A stretch of DNA of 64,000 nt from Bin80 sp965215475 (GTDB lineage: Bacteria > Bacteroidota > Rhodothermia > Rhodothermales > Bin80), in NCBI GenBank assembly GCA_965215475.1, contig OZ244061.1:558001-622000 (forward strand), in the 5' to 3' direction. The notes beneath the pieces are model-generated. The model searched no databases and was not told where the DNA came from. It saw only the letters and a program-made list of their open reading frames with translations. Positions 17,878 to 27,216 of this stretch are shown here, piece after piece. Each line of letters opens with the position of its first letter. Within the stretch, counting starts at the first letter, position 1. The position numbers were made by a program, and so were the translations under genes.

Positions 17878-20391
17878 TTATCGGATTCGCACAAAACGCC
17901 CCATCCTATTCAATATACCCGATGGTGAATCTACAGTCAAACGATACAGATATAACCCTGGAGGTAAGGACTCGCCATTGATTTCCATACTTTGTGACCA
18001 TCCTGCCGAAAATGTATGTTCAGGGAGCGTCAATACATGCCGTCCAGTTATATCCATGATGTCTGCACTTATATTCGCCGACCATGGAAGGTTAAACGTT
18101 AGGTTTGTTGCCTGTCGAAACGGATTGGGATAATTACCCACCATCTCAAATGTAGACGGAAACTCTTCATCACTAACGCTAACGGGTGAGTAGACACTAA
18201 TGGTGAAATCAAGTGAGAGACGAGAGAATGCACTACTATTTGTTGTGGAACTATATATCATGTTAACCGGAGATGATGTAACATTGATAGGTGTTCCTTC
18301 AATGATTCTACGAGAACTTCTAAACGTTAGCCCGTCAGGCAAGCCTCCCCCCAGAAGATAAAATCGATCAGTATAAGGTGGCGGGAACTGAGCCAATGGT
18401 AGTCTCAAGGGAGTAATTGGTTGTCCTCGGGGGTAGTTCTGATCAGATATTTGAAACTCAAATCCCACGGGTTTTCGGTCGGACCAGTCCCATAATCTAA
18501 TTGATTCGCGGTCAGCAACTCCAATAAAATTGCCATCCTCTGAAATAGAGATGGAATTAATATCATCTAATTTAGAAGATCGGATAAAGTGTGTTATTTC
18601 GTTATTATTCAGATCCATAATGCTTAACCCTGGTGGTCCTCCGTGATCAACGCCAAGGATGACATGGGTTCCATCAGGGGTAAAAGAGTAAGATGCCACA
18701 TAAGCACCAAAATATTCTGGTAAATTAATCCTTGAGCATGTCTGCAGATCAAACATTCCTTCTCCCACGATTGCTTGGGAGGCATCTGGCGAAATATATA
18801 TCTCTGGATTTCTTCTATCTAAAGCTAAATTATTGCACTGTTTTAGGCTTATCCCAGAATCTACATCCCAAACAATTAAGTCACTGTCGCTATCTGCCGT
18901 TACCAGTTTACGCCCGTCCTTTGAAAATAACATGGCTCGAATTCCACTACTGTGTCCAATGAATGGTAGGTTTGATAATTGTTGTCCTGTTTCAACGAGT
19001 TGAAATGTAATAGCTCCATTAGCATATCCGTAAGCAAGTAACTTCCAGTCTGGAGAAATTGTTACCGAAGTAGGATCTGTTAGGGAAGGATTTAAATATC
19101 TTGAAGTCTTACCAGAGGTGACATTCCTTAGACTGACACGACCATCTTTGTCTACTGTAGCTATTTGTGTTCCATCGGGGGAGAAATTCAATACACAATC
19201 GCGTGCCCCACTAAACGATTGGATAGTTTCACCTGTTAACGCATCCCAGATGCCCATCGCAATTCCATAACATGGGGAGAAGAACTTTCCTCTATCGATG
19301 AATTTATTTCCAGATGCGATCATTGTTCCATTAGGAGAAAAAACCAGCCTTTGTATACCACTGGTGGGAGGGCTATTGGGCAGGGTGAATGATTGAACAC
19401 TGTCAACGTAATGAATGAGTATTGATGCACCGCCAGCCACCCAATAAGTCCCATCTGACGAATAAGCAAAGCTGGCATCATTAAGCCAAAGAAGAACATC
19501 ACTAAATATTATATCAAAATCAGGATTAATTATACCAGAATCAGTTTGCCCTTTAAATGTACCCGTCCATAAAGAATTATCTCGTGCATTCTGAACATGA
19601 AATGTGCCATCTGGAGAAAAATTGGGTTTTCTCCCTTCAAATTGGGTAAGCGATTTTCCAGTAGATAAATCCCATATGTGTATAACATGTGAACAGGATC
19701 CAAAAAGACCACATCTGGCACTGCCAGATGCTAGCAGAGCACCATCCGGGGAAAAATCCATCATTTCCACGTCATCATTCGCGGGTTGTAAATGCTGTAT
19801 GACTATTCCTGTAGATACATTATATAGGGTAATAATATCATTAAAGAAATTGTAATTAATTGTTGCCAGAACAGAACCGTCTGAGGAAAATGCTACATCT
19901 CTGCCCACTTTTGACCCAAATCTACGCAGCTCTAATCCCGTAGAAACGTCCCATAATATTACATTTCCAGCATCACTTGGAGCTTGCCCTGACCGTTTGT
20001 GAGTTGCCGATGCAAGTAATTTGCCATCTGGAGAAAACTCCAGCGACCGAACAGGATTGGATAGCAAAAACTGCCGAATAAGTTTCCCAGTGTCCACATC
20101 CCAAAGGAAAATTTTTCCATCTGAGCCCGATGCCAACTGTGAGCCATCTGGCGTAAACGCAATAGGATCTACTCCTTCATGGGTCAAAGTTTGGATCTCT
20201 GATCTGTTGCCCACATCCCATAAGATCACTTTATCCTGCGCACTCGTAGCCAATTTTGAGTCGTCGGGGGAAATAACTACAGAATAAACAGGACCAATGT
20301 ATGGCTGAGTCACCACCCAGTTAGGTGCAGTGATCTGCCCTTGAGCTACTGATGAGAAAGTGAAAGACACCAGAATGAGACACCTTCTCAC
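17878..20391 (-). CDS. Secreted WD40-repeat protein with T9SS sorting domain
   Basis: The 837-residue product begins with a signal peptide ending SSVAQGQ. Residues from about 30 to 620 are WD40 repeats, recognisable by repeated FSPDG-LLAS and LWDVSTG units (SLEFSPDGKLLAS, ILWDVSTGLELRRF, LIVWDVDSG), enough for two propellers. They are followed by a putative-Ig-type segment (LPDGLTFRSSRRIIEGTP, about 665-690) and a C-terminal T9SS type A domain starting NYPNPFRQATNLTFNLP. It should be secreted or surface-anchored and act as a binding scaffold. It is on the same strand as the CotH gene, separated by 131 bases, possibly independently transcribed. A 24-bp palindrome lies 126 bases upstream of its start. 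Confidence 0.85.
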   Translation of the reverse strand: MRRCLILVSFTFSSVAQGQITAPNWVVTQPYIGPVYSVVISPDDSKLATSAQDKVILWDVGNRSEIQTLTHEGVDPIAFTPDGSQLASGSDGKIFLWDVDTGKLIRQFLLSNPVRSLEFSPDGKLLASATHKRSGQAPSDAGNVILWDVSTGLELRRFGSKVGRDVAFSSDGSVLATINYNFFNDIITLYNVSTGIVIQHLQPANDDVEMMDFSPDGALLASGSARCGLFGSCSHVIHIWDLSTGKSLTQFEGRKPNFSPDGTFHVQNARDNSLWTGTFKGQTDSGIINPDFDIIFSDVLLWLNDASFAYSSDGTYWVAGGASILIHYVDSVQSFTLPNSPPTSGIQRLVFSPNGTMIASGNKFIDRGKFFSPCYGIAMGIWDALTGETIQSFSGARDCVLNFSPDGTQIATVDKDGRVSLRNVTSGKTSRYLNPSLTDPTSVTISPDWKLLAYGYANGAITFQLVETGQQLSNLPFIGHSSGIRAMLFSKDGRKLVTADSDSDLIVWDVDSGISLKQCNNLALDRRNPEIYISPDASQAIVGEGMFDLQTCSRINLPEYFGAYVASYSFTPDGTHVILGVDHGGPPGLSIMDLNNNEITHFIRSSKLDDINSISISEDGNFIGVADRESIRLWDWSDRKPVGFEFQISDQNYPRGQPITPLRLPLAQFPPPYTDRFYLLGGGLPDGLTFRSSRRIIEGTPINVTSSPVNMIYSSTTNSSAFSRLSLDFTISVYSPVSVSDEEFPSTFEMVGNYPNPFRQATNLTFNLPWSANISADIMDITGRHVLTLPEHTFSAGWSQSMEINGESLPPGLYLYRLTVDSPSGILNRMGRFVRIR

Positions 20392-20896
20392 GCGAAACAG
20401 GCAGTTTACGTTGTTTCCACTGCGGAAAATTTCGTAAAAGCAGAAATGGGATAAGGTGACAACAAGTAGACTTGCTATGTTTGAAACTAAGCAAGCAAGG
20501 AAGTGAAGAAATTTTTTATTTAGAACATATGTTCTAAATATGGGGGGGGGGTATTATGCATAATGAATGTAAATTTTCATGAAATGTTGAACTCAAAATA
20601 CTTGGACATAACTACGTATCAGAGTCCATCGTTGATACTGTACTCCACCGATATTATACGAAAATAATTTGATAACAGGCGTATCACCTTTTATTGGCGC
20701 ATAGAAATTTCAACGCCCGATCTGACAATTCTGATAACTTGCTAAAGTAGGATAACACGGCTGGTGAATGAACTCCTTCCTTCATACAAATGCTACTTCC
20801 CCCTCAGACTATAGCTGATTTTTAATTTTGGATCAAGTGCGCTGAATGCAAAAATCTCCTTTCGTGTTGGACGGTTCTGAATGAGGTTTTTGGAAT
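20392..20896. other. Intergenic stretch upstream of the WD40 gene
   Basis: No gene was found in these 505 bases. They contain the palindrome and G10 tract listed separately and otherwise AT-rich sequence that should include the WD40-gene promoter. Confidence 0.4.
20517..20551. promoter_or_regulatory. 24-bp perfect palindrome followed by G10 tract
   Basis: Bases 20517-20540 form a perfect palindrome centred between 20528 and 20529 (half-site TATTTAGAACAT). One base later a run of ten G (20542-20551) follows. The pair lies about 126 bases upstream of the WD40 gene. A palindrome of this length could be an operator for a dimeric regulator; a homopolymer of ten G can change length by slippage. 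Both roles are inferred. Confidence 0.45.
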
Positions 20897-21601
20897 TTAC
20901 GCTTTCACTACAGATTTCTTCGGTGGATGGAGTGATCTGCCCGATGTAACCAACTCAGGAGTCTGTGCTGATTTCACACCGTTCCCATTCAGCTTAACAC
21001 CATTAGAATTTGGGAGTGATGACAGCAAATGCTCTCTCTCTTGATAGCGCCGCTCATATAAACCGAGCGCATGAAGCGGAAAATACTGACGATAGAGAGC
21101 ATAATCCAATAAGGCCGTTCGGAAGAAGACACCCACCATGTCTTGCTTCGGCCATGTTCCGTCTTCGTTCTGAGATTCAATCAAGAAATTAATGCCCCTA
21201 GAAATAGCAGACCAGTTAGCATCTTCTGCCTCTAACAAGGCAATCAACGCCCAAGCAGTTTGTATAATCTGACTTTCCTCGTGCTGAACATATTCACCCG
21301 TTAAACTACCACTATGATGTTCACCCCATCCCCCATCTTCTTTCTGATGTTCTAATAGCCACCGACAAGCGCGTCGTACCTCTGTATCACCCGGCCCGGC
21401 TCCAGAGGCAATGAGTCCTCTGATCCCAAACAGTGTGCCATAAAAAATATACTGGATCCCCCATACTCCACGCCATGATCCATCTGTTTCCTGAGATCGG
21501 CGTATCCATTCAGCAGCCAGTGACATAGCCTTGTCCACATATTGTGCATCTCCAGATGCACAATATGTGGATAGGGTGATAGAATGATGGGTTGTAAACA
21601 C
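20897..21601 (-). pseudogene. Terpene (squalene/oxidosqualene-type) cyclase, 3' fragment fused to an IS end
   Basis: The 234-codon frame holds the last quarter of a squalene-cyclase-type enzyme: QW repeats QETDGSWRGVWG, QKEDGGWGEH and QNEDGTW, and the LFGIRGLIASG segment typical of the C-terminal barrel. Full enzymes have 600-750 residues; the other barrel and the DxDD-type protonation motif are missing. The first 11 residues (MFTTHHSITLS) are encoded by the 129-bp IS end at 21571-21699, so the apparent start was provided by the insertion. The enzyme must be inactive as a cyclase. A Gly/Asn/Ser-rich tail follows the last repeat. Confidence 0.8.
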
Positions 21602-21699
21602 CTAATATACTATACTATATCAATCCTTTCTAAACCTCACTCAAATCCTATCGTTTACACTTCTTTTCAGGCTTTACCCACTTAAAAAACGGAAGCCCC
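21571..21699 (-). mobile_element. Solitary end of the ISL3-family element
   Basis: These 129 bases match 50252-50380, the upstream end of the ISL3 element at 48979-50380, with two mismatches. The copy starts two bases after the position of the transposase initiator's upstream edge and finishes exactly at the terminal CCCC. The rest of the element is gone. In the intact element this segment is the transposase leader, so any promoter in it would read into the cyclase fragment. Confidence 0.9.
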
Positions 21700-21798
21700 A
21701 TTCTGAATACAACTAAGATGGATCGGAGAGTACTTTCGAATCTAGCTCGCGATATAATTCTAGCATTCGATAGAAACAATCAAGCAGGCTCAGAGTAG
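21700..21798 (+). pseudogene. plsC 3' relic
   Basis: Starting right at the IS end, 32 codons read ILNTTKMDRRVLSNLARD and continue to GSE before TAG. They match the C-terminus of the acyltransferase encoded at 32318-33124 (FLNTTGMDRRALSNLARD). Nucleotide identity continues for about 130 bases, past the stop and into the first codons of htrA. It is what remains of a second plsC gene directly upstream of htrA. Confidence 0.85.
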
Positions 21799-21806
21799 CG
21801 TAGCGG

Positions 21807-23330
21807 ATGTTCAAATTGAATGCAACTGTAAGCAAACTCGGCATGGAGCGTACACCTTTTCCACTTCTGACAGGGGTCAGCTTGGTCAGTATGGGATTAT
21901 TGGCCGGAATTCTTGTCATGCTCGTTTTTGACCGTCCTGCACGAGAATCTCAACGTGCAGAAATCCGACTCGTTGAGCGATCTGAAACAGAAAATCAACC
22001 ATCTGATTCGGAATTGTTGTCGGCGATGACTCTGGGGCGTGCATTTCGTAATGTCGCCCGAGAGGCCGTAGAATCTGTGGTCTTGGTGAGTTCCGAATCT
22101 GGTTGGCAGTCCTATTTATGGTCTTCGTCTGATTCAGAATCAAATCGAAGTAGCGAGGGGAGCGGTGTCGTTATTACTCCGCAAGGACATATTGTTACGA
22201 ATCAACATCTCATTAATCATGCAGGAAAACTACATGTGCTTTTCTCCGATAAGCGGGAGTATGAGGCGTATACGGTTGGAGTTGACCGCTCAACGGACCT
22301 TGCGGTCATTCAGGTTGTTCTGAACCCGGGTGAGACAGTACCTGCGATGACCATTGGAGATTCCGAAGCACTTCAACTAGGAGACTGGGTTTTAGCAATC
22401 GGCAATCCTCTGGAACTCAACTCTACGGTTACGGCAGGGATTGTCAGTGCGGTAGGTCGATCCATGAATGTTATTGATGCAGACTTTGGTGTGGAAGATT
22501 TTATTCAGACCGATGCGGCGATAAATCCGGGAAATTCGGGAGGTGCATTAGTGAATTTAAGTGGAGAACTTGTAGGAATTAATACAGCAATTGCCACCAA
22601 CAGCGGGTTTTATGAAGGATATGGATTTGCCATTCCAGTTAATCTTGTTATCCGAGTTGCTAGTGATCTGATTGAATTCGGAGAATTTCGGCGTGCGTAC
22701 ATGGGAGTTGTTCCCGTAGAGGTTGATGCAAAATTAGCCGAAGCACTGGGGATGGGAGCGGTCAGAGGTGTCTTTTTGGATCAAGTCTATGAGGGAGGTG
22801 CAGCTGAGATTGCAGGATTACGCCCAGGTGATGTGGTCTTCAAAGTGGATGAGAAGCCTGTGAACCGGTCGAATCAATTGCAAAGCGCCATCCTTCTGAA
22901 GCACCCATATTCTACCGTTGGGATTGAATATTGGCGGGATGGCAAGGTGGACAGCCTGCAACTACGGCTACTTGGAGAAGATCATCCAGATGTGTCTTCC
23001 TGGTTGATAGAAATGGGCTATCGACCAGATCGAAGGATCCGTACTGCACGATATTTGGATAAGTGGGGGCTAGTGGTTCGGGATAAGTCAGAGGAGGATG
23101 AAACGATGTATGGAGACATTGATGGCATCATCATTCAACGCGTAACACGTCAGGAAGAGATCGAGTATCTAAAAGCAGGTGTACTGATTGAGCGTATTGA
23201 TGGACGGGCAATCAGTTCCGTTGAAGAGGCAACAAAACAGCTGCGTGATGCGGATGAAACGACACGGATATCCGTTCGGGATCAATGGAGTTTTCCACGA
23301 ATGGTGTCCCTCCGTGCCATAAAACGCTGA
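21807..23330 (+). CDS. HtrA/DegP-family serine protease
   Basis: The 507-residue protein has a membrane anchor or uncleaved signal (about 19-41), a trypsin-like domain with the triad His134 (TNQHL), Asp164 (STDLAVI) and Ser244 (NPGNSGGAL), and PDZ domains: one at about 285-375 (MGVVPVEVD, EIAGLRPGDVVFKVD) and a weaker second one to the C-terminus (EYLKAGVLIERIDG). It should degrade or hold misfolded envelope proteins. It is first in a tight run with aroC (10 bp) and valS, probably an operon. Its start codon region is shared with a decayed duplicate beside plsC at 32.3 kb, where the ATG has become AGG. Confidence 0.9.
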   Translation: MFKLNATVSKLGMERTPFPLLTGVSLVSMGLLAGILVMLVFDRPARESQRAEIRLVERSETENQPSDSELLSAMTLGRAFRNVAREAVESVVLVSSESGWQSYLWSSSDSESNRSSEGSGVVITPQGHIVTNQHLINHAGKLHVLFSDKREYEAYTVGVDRSTDLAVIQVVLNPGETVPAMTIGDSEALQLGDWVLAIGNPLELNSTVTAGIVSAVGRSMNVIDADFGVEDFIQTDAAINPGNSGGALVNLSGELVGINTAIATNSGFYEGYGFAIPVNLVIRVASDLIEFGEFRRAYMGVVPVEVDAKLAEALGMGAVRGVFLDQVYEGGAAEIAGLRPGDVVFKVDEKPVNRSNQLQSAILLKHPYSTVGIEYWRDGKVDSLQLRLLGEDHPDVSSWLIEMGYRPDRRIRTARYLDKWGLVVRDKSEEDETMYGDIDGIIIQRVTRQEEIEYLKAGVLIERIDGRAISSVEEATKQLRDADETTRISVRDQWSFPRMVSLRAIKR

Positions 23331-23340
23331 GATATTACGG

Positions 23341-24525
23341 ATGCTGCGATATTTGACCGCCGGAGAATCGCATGGTGAGGCACTGGTAGGAATTGTTGAG
23401 GGAATGCCATCTGGCGTACCACTCACCTCGGAGATGATTAATTTTCACCTAGCTAGGCGCTGGCTAGGATTTGGTCGTGGAGGTCGTGCGAAATTTGAAA
23501 AAGACAGGATACATATCTACTCAGGTGTACGATTCTCCAAAACAGTGGCTAGTCCTATTGCAATGAGATTGGATAATGAAGCCTACACGCGTGATAAGAG
23601 TGGATGGCCTGAGGTGATGGCCATTGACGGAGATGGGGAGGGGATCGATTCAGTCACATTACCACGCCCTGGTCATGCAGATCTAGAAGGGGCACGTAAA
23701 TATGGATTTGATGACATTCGTCCTGTGATTGATCGTGCTAGTGCTCGTGAAACAGCCATGCGCGTCGCTTGCTGTACGGTTGCCAGACAATTACTCAAAC
23801 AGTTCGGGATAGAGGTAGGGAGTCACGTACTTCGTATTGGGAAAGTCGGGTGGGAAAATCATGATGATCTGAACGAGTTAAGAAATAAGCTTATCACCAA
23901 GGGGGCCGAGGTACTCAATGATCAGGCAGACCAGAGCCAGGTCCGCATCCTTGATGAAGAGATGAATAACGCGTGCGTTGAGCATATTAAGGAAGTGAAG
24001 CGAACCGGTGATTCACTAGGTGGTGTGTATGAAGTCATTGTGACAGGAGTGCCCGCAGGACTCGGATCCTATGTCCATTGGGATCGGAGATTGACCGGAC
24101 AACTCGCCCAAGCAATCCTTTCCATTCAGGCTCAGAAAGCTGTGGAGATTGGCGATGGAGTTGTCAATAGCTCTCGCCCGGGTTCTGAAGTGCACGATGA
24201 AATTTATCGGAATGAGGAATATAATTATCAGCGCAGATCCAATCGTGCAGGTGGACTAGAAGGCGGAATGACGAACGGGATGCCGATTATTGTACGTGGA
24301 TACATGAAACCAATTCCCACATTAATCAAGCCCTTGGAGACGGTAGATATGTCCAGTGGCGAGTCTCAGCCTACGCGCTATGAACGAAGTGACGTAACTA
24401 GTGTGCCTGCGGCATCTACCGTTGCAGAATCGACGGTAGCTTGGGTTATTGCGAATGCATTCCTGGAAAAATTCGGTGCAGATTCCTTGGATGAGATGCA
24501 CAAACGCTTTGCGAACCCTTCCTGA
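23341..24525 (+). CDS. aroC: Chorismate synthase
   Basis: The 394-residue protein is of normal length and catalyses the last step of the shikimate pathway, EPSP to chorismate, using reduced FMN. Signatures are GESHGEALVGIVEGMPSG at the start, RPGHADLEGARKYG with the central RASARETAMRVA, and the NRAGGLEGGMTNG and PTLIKPLETVDM segments. It lies between htrA and valS with short gaps, apparently co-transcribed; there is no functional link to the neighbours. Confidence 0.97.
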   Translation: MLRYLTAGESHGEALVGIVEGMPSGVPLTSEMINFHLARRWLGFGRGGRAKFEKDRIHIYSGVRFSKTVASPIAMRLDNEAYTRDKSGWPEVMAIDGDGEGIDSVTLPRPGHADLEGARKYGFDDIRPVIDRASARETAMRVACCTVARQLLKQFGIEVGSHVLRIGKVGWENHDDLNELRNKLITKGAEVLNDQADQSQVRILDEEMNNACVEHIKEVKRTGDSLGGVYEVIVTGVPAGLGSYVHWDRRLTGQLAQAILSIQAQKAVEIGDGVVNSSRPGSEVHDEIYRNEEYNYQRRSNRAGGLEGGMTNGMPIIVRGYMKPIPTLIKPLETVDMSSGESQPTRYERSDVTSVPAASTVAESTVAWVIANAFLEKFGADSLDEMHKRFANPS

Positions 24526-24552
24526 GAGCATTTTTTATTACGATACGGCGGA

Positions 24553-27216
24553 ATGAAAGATAAGAAGGTGCGTACATCGCCTTATGATCCCAAAGCAACT
24601 GAGACCTACTGGTATGAGTACTGGGAGTCTCAAGGTTTTTTTCGGGCAAATCGTGTGAATGGGCATTCACCTCACACCATTATGATGCCGCCCCCCAATG
24701 TGACGGGGGCTCTTCATATGGGACATGCGCTTCAGGATACGATCCAAGATGCGTTGACCCGGATGCGCCGTATGCAAGGCAGGGAGGCTTTGTGGATGCC
24801 CGGCAAGGATCATGCTGGCATTGCCACGCAAAACGTGGTTGAGCGTGCACTGAAGGAAAAGGAAAAGAAAACGCGTTTTGACCTAGGTCGAGAAGCCTTT
24901 ATCGAAAAGATATGGGAATGGGTGGATGAATATGGCGACCGTATTCTACAGCAAAAACGCCGTTTGGGAGATTCATGTGATTGGGAACGGGAACGCTTTA
25001 CAATGGATGCAGGGTACGTGAAAGCCGTGCAATCTGTTTTTGTCAAATTATATGAGGCGGGGCTTATTTATCGGGGGCATTACTTAGTCAACTGGTGCCC
25101 AGAAGACCGAACCGCACTTTCTGATGAGGAGGTGGACAATGTAGAGCGAGATGGATTTCTATGGCACATTCGTTATCCATTGGCAGATGGACCTGGTCAT
25201 ATCACCGTGGCAACTACCCGTCCAGAAACAATGCTGGGTGATGTAGCGGTTGCCGTAAATCCAGAGGATGAGCGATATACTGGTTTGGTCAATAAGAAAG
25301 TTGTACTGCCTCTTAGTGGACGAATTATTCCTGTGATTGTCGATCCATATGTACAACAGGAATTTGGTACGGGAGTTCTCAAGATAACACCAGGTCATGA
25401 TAAGAATGATTTTGAAGTCGGAAAGCGGCATGAGTTGGAGATATTCAGCGTGATTGCCGAAGACGGAACGCTGACAGAAGCATGTGGTGTATATGCTGGG
25501 ATTGATCGCTTTGAGGCTCGTGAGCGCATTGTAAAGGATCTTGAAGCAGAGGGATTGCTCGAAAAAATCGAACCGTATAAAAGTACCGTTCCGATTTCGC
25601 AGCGCTCCAAGGCAATTGTAGAACCGCTTTTGTCTCGTCAATGGTTTGTCAAGATGAAGCCGTTGGCGGAACCTGCAATCTCCGCGGTCCGAGATGGAGC
25701 AATCAAGTTTTATCCACAGCGATGGGAGAATGAGTATTTTCGCTGGATGGAAGAAATTCGAGACTGGTGCATCAGTCGCCAACTGTGGTGGGGGCACCGG
25801 ATCCCAGTTTGGTACTACACGGATTCCAGTGGCGAGGTTGATGAAGCACGGGGATTTGTGGTTTCGATTGAGCAACCGGAGCCTGGTATGGTTCAGGAGA
25901 AAGATGTATTGGACACCTGGTTTTCATCCTGGCTCTTTCCGTTTGCGACCCTTGGCTGGCCGGAGAAAGATGCAGAAACTCAGCAGGATCTGGAGTATTT
26001 TCACCCGACCGATGTCTTGGTGTCAGGATATGATATCCTGTTCTTCTGGATCGCTCGGATGATTATGGCCTCACTCTATTTTACTGGGAAGATTCCGTAT
26101 CGGGATATTTTCATCACTGGCATGATCAAGGACAAACTCGGCCGCTGGATGTCCAAGAGTTTGGGAAATGGAATTGACCCGTTGGAATTAATTGAAGAGT
26201 ATGGTGCAGATGCCGTTCGATTTTATCTTACGATCCTGTGTGCACAGGGACAGGACATCCGCCTGGATCCTGCAGGATTTCAGATGGGGCGCAATTTTTG
26301 CAACAAGATCTGGAATGCATTTAATGTATTTGGGCGGTTTATTGAACCCGAGAAAGAATATCAGCGCACGAGATTGATCGAAGACCTTGAGTTAGTAGAG
26401 CGCTGGATGCTTACCAGGCTTGCCGAGTGTATCAAATCTGTGGAAGAATCTCTGGTTCGTTACCGTTTGAATGAAGCGGCGAACCTACTGTATACGACGT
26501 TCCGAAGCGACTATTGTGACTGGTATCTTGAATTGGTCAAACCTTCAGTTGAGGAGGTCATGTCTGAGGAAAAGATTGCACTTGCCATTGAGATCTATGA
26601 GCAATTGATTCAGCTCTTGCATCCATTTATGCCATTTATTACAGAAGAGCTTTGGCATCGCCTCCGCCCTCGTGCTGAGGGCGAAGCATGTATGGTGTCC
26701 AGATGGCCAGTTGTCACGGATGAGCAGGATTCTGTTGGAGCGGAGCAATTTTCATTTCTGCAAGAAGTGGTCACGTCAATCCGACATCTTCGAAGCCGCT
26801 ATGGAGTTTCGCCCAAGAAAAAGATTGAAGTAACCTTGAGCATTTCAGAAGAGCAGTCAGAGCTGACAGATGCAATGATAGCTCATGCAGAGTATTACGC
26901 CAAGCTTGCTCGGGTAGAGCGTTTACATGTGGGGGTGGATCTTCCTAAACCATCTCAGAGTGCCTCTACTGTGGTGGGATCTGCGATCGTCTATGTCGAG
27001 GGTATGGTGAACCCGGAGGAAGAGCGTGAACGCCTGTCCAGAGATTTATCCCAGAAGGAGTCTTTTCTACTACAAGTACAGAAAAAACTTCAGAATGAAA
27101 AATTTATTCGTCATGCACCCGCAAAAGTGGTTGAAATTGAACGACAGAAAGAGGCGGATGCTATGGCAGAGATTCAAAAATTGCGTGAGAGTCTGGCGGC
27201 TTGGTCGGATTCATGA
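24553..27216 (+). CDS. valS: Valyl-tRNA synthetase
   Basis: The 887-residue protein is a full-length class I synthetase charging tRNA-Val. Visible are PPPNVTGALHMGHAL with the HIGH-equivalent HMGH (55-58), the editing domain (TTRPETMLGDVAVAVNPED), DTWFSSWLFPFATLGWP, the catalytic loop WMSKSLGNGIDPLEL, the anticodon-binding helices, and the C-terminal coiled coil (about 810-885, RERLSRDLSQKESFLLQ). The KMSKS motif is read as WMSKS: Trp532 replaces the first Lys, while Lys535, the more important one, is kept. The stop overlaps the next gene's ATG (ATGA). Confidence 0.97.
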   Translation: MKDKKVRTSPYDPKATETYWYEYWESQGFFRANRVNGHSPHTIMMPPPNVTGALHMGHALQDTIQDALTRMRRMQGREALWMPGKDHAGIATQNVVERALKEKEKKTRFDLGREAFIEKIWEWVDEYGDRILQQKRRLGDSCDWERERFTMDAGYVKAVQSVFVKLYEAGLIYRGHYLVNWCPEDRTALSDEEVDNVERDGFLWHIRYPLADGPGHITVATTRPETMLGDVAVAVNPEDERYTGLVNKKVVLPLSGRIIPVIVDPYVQQEFGTGVLKITPGHDKNDFEVGKRHELEIFSVIAEDGTLTEACGVYAGIDRFEARERIVKDLEAEGLLEKIEPYKSTVPISQRSKAIVEPLLSRQWFVKMKPLAEPAISAVRDGAIKFYPQRWENEYFRWMEEIRDWCISRQLWWGHRIPVWYYTDSSGEVDEARGFVVSIEQPEPGMVQEKDVLDTWFSSWLFPFATLGWPEKDAETQQDLEYFHPTDVLVSGYDILFFWIARMIMASLYFTGKIPYRDIFITGMIKDKLGRWMSKSLGNGIDPLELIEEYGADAVRFYLTILCAQGQDIRLDPAGFQMGRNFCNKIWNAFNVFGRFIEPEKEYQRTRLIEDLELVERWMLTRLAECIKSVEESLVRYRLNEAANLLYTTFRSDYCDWYLELVKPSVEEVMSEEKIALAIEIYEQLIQLLHPFMPFITEELWHRLRPRAEGEACMVSRWPVVTDEQDSVGAEQFSFLQEVVTSIRHLRSRYGVSPKKKIEVTLSISEEQSELTDAMIAHAEYYAKLARVERLHVGVDLPKPSQSASTVVGSAIVYVEGMVNPEEERERLSRDLSQKESFLLQVQKKLQNEKFIRHAPAKVVEIERQKEADAMAEIQKLRESLAAWSDS

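Noticed and set aside
25159..25875. 238-codon minus-strand open frame
   Set aside because: Shadow of valS, whose motifs are continuous through this interval.
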